This document shows positions 57,248 through 64,000 of a stretch of 64,000 nucleotides of DNA, piece after piece. Made by a program: the position numbers and the translations under genes. Position 1 is the first letter of the stretch; each line of letters begins with the position of its first letter. Under the pieces are notes generated by a model. That model saw nothing but the letters and a program-made list of their open reading frames with translations, had not been told where the DNA came from and searched no databases. Source of the stretch: Amaurobius ferox (Eukaryota > Arthropoda > Arachnida > Araneae > Amaurobiidae); the NCBI GenBank assembly GCA_951213105.1, contig OX578140.1:35943256-36007255 (forward strand), in the 5' to 3' direction.

Positions 57248-58108
57248 CAGGGTGTCCAAAAAAGATTGTAACGTTTTAACTTTTTATCTGTTGGAGATAA
57301 GTGGGCAATATAAATTGCAAAAATGTTGAAAGTAAAGTATGAAATAAGACTACGTTAATGAAATTGTTCTCCAATTAATTTTCAAAAAGTTACACGTTTA
57401 AAATTTTTGTACGACCCCCTTAGACAAATTTGGTCAATCAAAAAATTTTTATTTTTAATGCATCAAGAGCATTAAAAAAACCACATATCTGTATATTTAA
57501 AATCAACTGAATTATGTTAAAGGAAAAAATCTGACTTATGTCAATTTTCCGTACCATGTGAAAATCTGTTTCATCAGTGAAAATAGGGATCATAAACAAA
57601 TTGGCGATGGAAATTGTTTAGATCAAAAATACGTTGACATGTATCAAAATTTTTTATCACTCATGTATCTAAATAAAGCAGTACACAGACAGAGATAATA
57701 TAAAGCAGTGGTACTCACTACGCGGCTGGGTATCCTATGTATTACTATCCAGTTTTATATTTTTTGTGATATGTCACAGATTTACATTTCTAATTTGATA
57801 TATGGTCCCCATTCGCAATGTTCAATTTTCAATTAAATATAACCCGCTTAATTTTAAAGATACAGATATGCTGTTTTTTTAAGGATCTTGCTGCCTTAAA
57901 AATAAAAAATTTCTGATTGACTAAATTTATCTAAAGGGGGTCGTATAAAAATTTAAAAAGTGTAACGTTTTGAAATGAATGGGGGGACTATTTCATTAAC
58001 GTAGTCTTATTTCCTATCTTACTTTCAACATTTTTGCAATTTACATTACCCACTTATCTTCAACAGGTAAAGGATTAAAGCGCATTTCAATCTTTTTGGG
58101 ACACCCTG
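57248..58108. mobile_element. Mariner-type MITE, 861 bp, long inverted arms
   Basis: Ends CAGGGTGTCCAAAAAAGATT and TTTTTGGGACACCCTG, flanked by TA. The inverted arms extend about 230 bp (to about 57,480 and from about 57,890) with AATGTTGAAAGTAAAG / CTTACTTTCAACATT and ACGACCCCCTTAGACAAATT / its complement. The interior minus strand keeps a transposase scrap with PIFTDETDF near 57,580-57,600, which looks like the first catalytic-Asp motif of a mariner transposase, then breaks. It is non-autonomous. A partial copy is at 17,822-19,716. Confidence 0.8.
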
Positions 58109-58245
58109 TATATATGCAATTTTTAGCTACTATTTTGCATATATAGAAATAGTTACTATAATTATACAATTAATATATATATATATATATATAACTATAT
58201 ATAACTATATATATATATATAACTATATATATATATATATATATT
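58109..58245. repeat. (TA)n-rich tract beside the MITE
   Basis: Alternating A/T with ATATATAACTATATATAACT units at 58,163-58,245. Confidence 0.85.
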
Positions 58246-58849
58246 ATATTGTTATTTGGAATACATACAGCCTACATTTATTAACATTTAGCTGGGTACC
58301 GTATAACGCCCCTTTCCCGGTTGTATGCCTAAAAAAAACACTGTTAGGGTCTGTCCCGTGGTCTATACTATAAATGAACAAAGAATCGGCCTTCTCAGTC
58401 ACCAGGGTTTATCGGTAGTATTCGGTAAGACGAAAACATGTTAAACTAGATATTTAATCCGGAACCGCTGTTTGTATCACATTATTTGATCTTAAGATAT
58501 AAGATACATATCTTAAATCTTATACACCTTAAGCTCTACAACATTCAAACCCGATTGACAGCAGTCATATAGTTCTTAACCGTGACTGGCATTGGCCTTT
58601 AATGAACACCCTTGTGATCATCCTTTTGATTAACACCGAGTGTATTTAGATGTAGACGATATTCAGATGTTCGAATTTAATTGTTCGGAACACAATTACA
58701 AATATCTTGATCAGCTGAAGCTTTTAATTACGTGGATGCTTTGAATAGATTCATTTCGAACTAAACAGTGGATTTAGAAATGGTTATTATACTTATTACT
58801 CTTTCTAAATGGGGATTACATGTCAGTAAGTATTGGATGGACAACAATT
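58246..58849. other. Spacer, slightly GC-richer, no gene seen
   Basis: No supported frame. A short dyad TTAAGATAT / ATATCTTAA lies at about 58,492-58,515. Confidence 0.4.
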
Positions 58850-59345
58850 TATAGGAAATTCTAGTTGGAATAGAATAGCATTCTAAATAATTGAGTGTTT
58901 TTTTTTTCATGAAAAATTATTACATAGTGTTTCAGACATTAACGAACTCGTTGACATATAACACAAATATTTGAATTGCAATGGGGATTGTCATCAAAAA
59001 ATGCAGTCAATTGCAACAATTAGTTTTTCAGCTTAGAGTGAATAGAATAAAATTCTAAGTATTTGAGTGTTTTCTTGGATGAAAAATTATTAGATATTGT
59101 TGAAGACATTAACGGAGAGTTAACGTATAAAACAATATTAAATTGCAATGAAACTTGTCATTAAAACATGCAGCCAATTGAAGCAATTAGTTTTTCAGCT
59201 AGAGTGTTTTCTCCCATGAAAAATTATTAGATGTTGTTGAAGACATTAATGGACATGTTGACGTATATCACACCACACATATTTGGATTGCAATGAGGCT
59301 TGTCATCAGAACTGCACCCAATTGCAACAATTAGTATTTCAGCTA
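58850..59345. repeat. Three diverged tandem units of about 135-170 bp
   Basis: Repeating anchors: ATGAAAAATTATTA(C/G)ATA at about 58,911, 59,081 and 59,215; GACATTAA(C/T)G; GAATTGCAATG(G/A)G(G/A) then TTGTCAT; and CAATTAGT(T/A)TTTCAGCT. The second unit is shortened. The array abuts the family A fragment, whose first bases (AGCTAAGTGGATC) fuse with the last unit, so these may be amplified family A internal sequence. Confidence 0.75.
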
Positions 59346-59537
59346 AGTGGATCCATACATTGCACAGACAGACACACCAGCAGACACACAGACAGACACA
59401 CAGACGTCACGCAAAAAATAGATTGTTGGGATTTCAGAGTGCTTGTAATGCGTAGATCCGTCGAAAACTCGAATTGTGATTTTCGACACGATTCCAAAAT
59501 TATCCTTATACATTACGATGTATTGTAGGGAAAATAA
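59336..59537 (+). mobile_element. Family A 3' fragment
   Basis: Carries AGCTAAGTGGATCCATACAT, a (CAGA)n/(CACA)n tract, GACGTCACGC, TCCGTCGAAAACTCGAATT and the terminal hairpin (59,500-59,536: TTATCCTTATACATTACG ... TGTAGGGAAAATAA). The hairpin has lost one C in its left arm. Confidence 0.75.
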
Positions 59538-60180
59538 AAAATGATTTAAAAATAACATATATATTCCTCTAACAAAAATTAATATTGAAACGATTATTAG
59601 ATGTTTAAAGTATTGGTTCCAAACCAATTCGGGCTCAAAGTCTACTCATTGAAAACTACTAGTATACAATTTTGAATTTCTACTTCTGTTGGGATATTCT
59701 ACTTGCCAATTTTCTATTAGGTGCGTTTGCTTGTTTTCCCCTATTTTTAATCAATTATATTTATTAAGTTATATATATATATTTTTTTATTTCATGAAAA
59801 GTTAATGTTATACAGTACTCGAATATAGTCAGTAAAACATAGGATTTTCGAATATAAAGAATAATTCTATCTACAGATGCAAAAAGCAACATTCTGGCAG
59901 CAAGCCCTAGACACCAGTTTTGAGACGCCAGTTTTTATAATGGAGTTGACAGTAATTTATTTAGTCCCCAAGCTATAAAATTATAGCCTCGTAACACGTG
60001 GGCTTTATGACGTAAACAAGACGCCAAAGCAAAAGAAGATGTTCAGTGGAACTTAACATAAGCTCCACCCATAGAACTGAAACCAATAGCCGAACAAATC
60101 ATCAAAGCCAATGAGCAGAAAGGGGGGTGCACATAGTATCTAATACGAGAGTTTGTGAAAAATAGAGATTGCTAATTTTA
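59538..60180. other. Spacer, no gene seen
   Basis: Mostly AT-rich; 59,880-60,150 is slightly GC-richer. No frame is supported. Confidence 0.4.
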
Positions 60181-60358
60181 CTGTTGCCATGAAATGACGT
60201 GAAAAAATAACCTAACTTACAGTTGCCATGAAATGACGTAGACAATTTTCAGATTTTATCGTTGCCATGTAATGACGTGCAGTGATTCCTGATTTTACGG
60301 TTGACATGAAATGCCCTACTTAGAATCCTGATTTTACTGGTGACATGAAAGTACATTA
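60181..60358 (+). repeat. Five tandem units of about 39 bp with ATGACGT motif
   Basis: TGTTGCCATGAAATGACGTG-type cores start near 60,182, 60,222, 60,261, 60,300 and 60,340, giving a period of 39-40. The first three carry ATGACGT (half of a CRE/ATF site); the last two are mutated (ATGCCCT, AGTACAT). About 100 bases on, ATGAATCAG (60,462-60,470) is followed by a donor-like GTAATC. Confidence 0.75.
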
Positions 60359-61056
60359 CAATTACCTTGGCTTTAATACGTCGAGGTGTGCTCCTAGCAA
60401 AAGCGTGTGAGAACGTCAAATGACTGGACAAAGAGTCCAGGCTCAAAGAGAGGCTTCAAGGATGAATCAGGTAATCATTTACATAAACATTTTGAGGAAA
60501 AATCTTGAAGACTCGGTAGCTAATGTACTAAATTAATAGTATTCGTACTGTATCACAACACGAAATAAGCTCTAGTAACTATTATGTTAATAATTGATAA
60601 ATTTGGTAAATAAGATTTTATGATAAAATTAATAATAATTAATAATTTCTTGTTTGAGAAATTTAACGTCTTTTTATTGGAAAAGTGAAATCAATTTATG
60701 TTATTAATCAAATTGCTTTTCAGAAGAAACACAGGGCAATAAACCAAAATTAATTATGATGGGTTATTGCGGCCATGATAGTAGGTACTAGTTAAACATC
60801 ATAATAGCATATATGTTAAATATAAATATGAAATTAATTTTATATTTGTTGATCACAGTTAATTTAGTTCCGTTTAATATTTTCATTTTCTGTTATTAGA
60901 ACCGTATTAATGAAAATTGGTTGTCTCTGTGTATTTCTTTATTCTTCAGTCCAAATATAGATAAGTAAATGTTGTGGATATCTTAAGAAAAATTACATTA
61001 TGGTTTCAAAAGATTGCCACAAAACTTCCCAATTCAGGATTATTCTCTTTTGCTAG
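60359..61056. other. Spacer with a possible short first exon at 60.4 kb
   Basis: The segment 60,390-60,470 is GC-richer, ends ATGAATCAG and then GTAATC, and could be a leader exon of three codons. Beyond that it is AT-rich with no frame. Confidence 0.3.
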
Positions 61057-61795
61057 ATTCTACTTTCTCTACCAAATATATTATTAGGTATAATTAAGAA
61101 ATAGAACTGGGGTCGAAAATCTAAACTCGAAATTTCTATGGGTTTACACATTTCATGCATCCTATAATACAACTTACCTATTTATAAAGCGATGTCTGTA
61201 TGTATATGTCTGTGTCTCTAAAAGTATCCGACCGAAGTATATGAAATTTGGTAGCGAAGTCAATTTTAAGTCACTTTTACTAATTATATATTTTTTTTAC
61301 AATTTCGAGGAATAAAATTGATCAGACCATCAAACTGAAAATCCAGCAAATATCAACAGGAACCGAAATATAACATTAGATATATTTTCAAATATTAATC
61401 AAATGATTGTTTAATATGTAATATTTTATAGAAAAACGCGTAAAATTCGTCATAATACGGTAAAAAAGAGAAAGCACCGTCCCATCCGAAGGTATACGGA
61501 AGAGATGATTCGTCCCTGTAAAAGAGGTCGCACACCCTACACACTCCCCCGGTCAATACGGTTATATAAATCGTCATCTAAATATTTTATTTTCTGTTCA
61601 ATTTAGACAATTTGGAACAATTAGAAAATATTCGGCCAAACGAAAAATAAATTTCATTAAAACGACAAATATGTTATTTTGAAATTATCTATCCATTTAG
61701 CATGCTATTTTGTGGGATGAGACAAATTACTGTAAAATAAAAAACTAAATTTGGGTCTGTAGGCAAATTCACGTACTACGTATTGTATATATATT
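61057..61795 (-). mobile_element. Highly diverged family A/A2 copy, reverse orientation
   Basis: A degenerate hairpin (ACTTTCTCTACCAAATATA ... AATTAAGAAATAG) is followed by GGGGTCGAAAATCTAAACTC, GTCTGTATGTATATGTCTGT and GAAATTTGGTAGCGAAGTC, all counterparts of family A features. The right end AAATTCACGTACTACGTATTG may be the worn 5' terminus. An old copy. Confidence 0.45.
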
Positions 61796-62017
61796 TTTTT
61801 AAGAATTTTCCTCTGCAGATCATCATTGATACCGCCTGACGGTGTCATCACATCTTGGCTAAAGATACTGATTATTGTTACGAACTTGTAAAATGCTCCT
61901 GAGTGCTTTTCCCTTCACTTTCATCCCTTTCGAAGACCAGTCGAATAAATATCCGTGCACGCAACCTTTTCTATGACGTGAATCTACGGTTTCCAGAATG
62001 CGAAAAGTAAGAGAAAG

Positions 62018-62429
62018 GTTTCCAGATTTGACAATTTATCGCCAATTTGGTGACATATGGTGATTTTCCGAAGATTTGGAGAATCACCCCGAAATGATCA
62101 ATATTCTACGAGATATGAGAGATTTCCAGAAGTTTCTATAGAGTCTAGAAAAGGAATTACCACGCAGTTAGAAAGCAGTTGACATGATACGAACTACATT
62201 GAACTTCGATATCGTCAATGTTTTGTGAATAGTAGCTGTTTTGTAAAATGACAGTCTTTAATATTTTGAGAATAATACCAGTTATTTTGTGAAATTAGTA
62301 GAGCATTTAAGTGATGTTTTACTCCTGTTCACGCTGTGCTTGCGAACAAAAGTGTTAGTTATTCAGAAATGTAGACTCATTCTTGTTTCCTGAGTGCACA
62401 CCCACGATTTTTGATGATACGTCGCAACA
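62018..62429 (+). mobile_element. Second solo-LTR-like copy
   Basis: Diverged counterpart of 21,353-22,317, without the LINE: TCCAGATTTGACAATTTATC, GATTTCCAGAAGTTTCTATA, CTACATTGAACTTCG, TTATTTTGTGAAATTAG, TTCTTGTTTCCTGAGTGCAC, and an end at GTCGCAACA. No coding content. Confidence 0.55.
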
Positions 62430-63145
62430 ATAAACAAAGTTGATTTAATTTGTATTTTGCAAGACATACGATACAATAAATCCCTTCAGTTAAATAAACA
62501 TAAGTTAAATTAACACATTTTATAACGAAAGTATGTGCGCGCAAGTGTTTTTACAATACATTCTAGAAACTGAAGTTTCGAGAAATGAGAAATTTCAAGT
62601 ACGTAAATGTTTAGACAAATTTACTTAGCTTGGAACTTCAAACGCCATTTGAATAATTAATGTATCTATAATATCCATATTTTTTTCACTTTGAAAATTT
62701 GGACAGTTTTATTTTCTCATCAGCTTATCTGTGAATAAAATATGTAGTTCAATATTTGTTCAATTCGCTCTGAGAACATTTCCTGTCTAATCAATTAAAT
62801 GATTTGGTACGGAGAGAGCAGTATCAAATAAAGTTGTATAAGCATGTAAGAGAAGATTAAACGTTACTTTAATTCCCAGTGAATCATATTAGTAAACCAG
62901 CTATTTATACGTTCTTGGTACAAATTGTGTAATGTAGAGAAACTTGCATTGAACTTTTACTATTGGGATACTTTCTTTTTGAAATTTTATAATAATTTTC
63001 GCAAAAAGGAAAGAAGCGAATTCTCCCGTGCTGAGATAACGAACAGACAGACAAAAGCACAGCTACCAATTTTATCGAAAAATATCATTCTAAACGATGT
63101 TCTTGGAAGAAACAAATAACATAATATCGCCACTTAGTAAAAAAA
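62430..63145. other. AT-rich spacer, no gene seen
   Basis: No supported feature. A 64-codon plus frame at 62,925-63,119 has no recognisable motif. Confidence 0.45.
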
Positions 63146-64000
63146 TCTGATGTGGACAGCACATGACTTTCCTTATATAATGCAATGAATTAACTTCTTT
63201 CACAGTGAAAAAATGATGTAAAGATCCCCAATACTGTGTTTTTAACGTCGAATTGTATATTTGGCGCTTATCCGGACGACAACATGTAATGCTATTTCAA
63301 TGTACCCAGTTAACTTATTTTTTGCGCAACTTTACATGAACAATCATCAATATTGATAGCATCCTCAATAAGCAATAGTCTATATATCAAAATATTTTAA
63401 TGATTAATTCATCAATGAGTCGTTATTTTCATTAACTTCAACGATATTTTCGTCAGTCTGGGACAAAATATCGCCAAGATGGCGAATGAAGATTATTCGC
63501 CAATTTCGCCAAATGTATCGCCAAGTGTTACAGATAAACGGGGTGAAGACAATTTCTTATATAGTAGAAGGTATGTCCGTCATACGACGGAATTCAAAAT
63601 TTGCAAATCATTACCTCCCATTTAGCGACACTTTTATCAAGTTAAAGACAGTTTCATAACTTTGGTAACATTTAAAATATCTTCAAGTTGGCGACATCCT
63701 GTGAAAATTTTCGCGTAGCATTACGGATGGAGAAATGGGGTATGTCTATATTATATTCTTATGTTCTTTCCAAGATAATGAATTTTCAACAATTAGTCGT
63801 CATTTTCATTAATTTAGTGTAATTTTTACCCATTTGGCGACGTTTTTGTCAATTTGGCAAAATTTTAAAAAAGTTGCTTAGTTGCAGATATTTCGACAAA
63901 TTTCTTCAAGCATTATGGACGAGAAATAGGTTTCTCTTATAGTAAGTAAATTCCTATTGGCATTCAAATAAAAAAAAACTAGTATCCGAAGTATCTTCTC
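63146..64000 (+). mobile_element. Family A2 element, runs off the window
   Basis: 5' end TCTGATGTGGACAGCACATG then ACTTTCCTTATATAATGC, matching the A2 copy at 44,190-45,661. The interior has GACGACAACATGTAATGC, then blocks rich in TTGGCGA/TCGCCAA (63,450-63,540, 63,680-63,720 and 63,820-63,900). The 3' hairpin must lie beyond base 64,000. Confidence 0.8.

Overview
This window looks like non-genic chromatin from an animal with a repeat-rich, AT-rich genome. There are no bacterial-style operons, no rRNA and no clean tRNA, and no intact long protein-coding gene on either strand. An arachnid, perhaps a spider, is my best guess. It rests on the mix of old DNA transposons, the Mutator-like transposase relic and the overall texture, and it is inference only. 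Almost every open frame that can be given a meaning belongs to a mobile element, and nearly all of those are broken.

The dominant theme is two families of non-autonomous interspersed elements, called here family A (with a variant A2) and family B. Family A has about a dozen copies at 2.9-4.1, 10.1, 14.0-16.1 (one nested in another), 20.5-21.3, 35.7-36.2, 36.8-38.6, 44.2-45.7, 47.7-48.7, 52.2-52.4, 59.3-59.5, 61.1-61.8 and 63.1-64.0 kb. Family B has copies at 11.2-12.5, 18.2-19.5, 40.3-41.8 and 50.8-51.2 kb. Both families have a 3' terminal hairpin, a 5' subterminal block repeated inverted in that hairpin, short tetranucleotide tracts nearby, no coding capacity, and insertion into A/T runs. 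That architecture resembles non-autonomous Helentrons, but I found no Rep/helicase sequence.

Other mobile elements, left to right: a retroelement protease scrap followed by an LTR-like promoter region (6.8-7.8 kb); a piggyBac-like palindromic MITE inside a family A copy (14.75-15.0) and a second at 24.5; a mariner MITE relic carrying a family B insertion (17.8-19.7); a solo-LTR-like repeat split by a non-LTR retrotransposon 3' fragment with target duplication (21.35-22.3); a 32-bp minisatellite (27.8-28.7); a miniature LTR element with both LTRs and target duplication (31.9-32.4); a decayed Mutator-like transposase (33.3-35.1, minus); a mariner-type foldback element with 375-bp inverted arms and a transposase N-terminal fragment (42.5-43.7); a tRNA-derived SINE (53.65-53.9); a second LINE scrap (54.8-55.0); and a full mariner MITE (57.2-58.1).

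Non-transposon structure worth following: four diverged, co-oriented copies of a module (family D) between 45.8 and 55.4 kb, which may be duplicated promoter/first-exon segments; three diverged copies of another module (family C) at 25.4, 26.9 and 29.4 kb; several near-perfect hairpins; and a 5 x 39-bp array with ATGACGT motifs followed by an ATG and splice-donor-like sequence at 60.2-60.5 kb. A few short unrecognised open frames (23.8, 28.7, 30.8 and 47.1 kb) are reported with low confidence. The window may be an intergenic region or a large intron.
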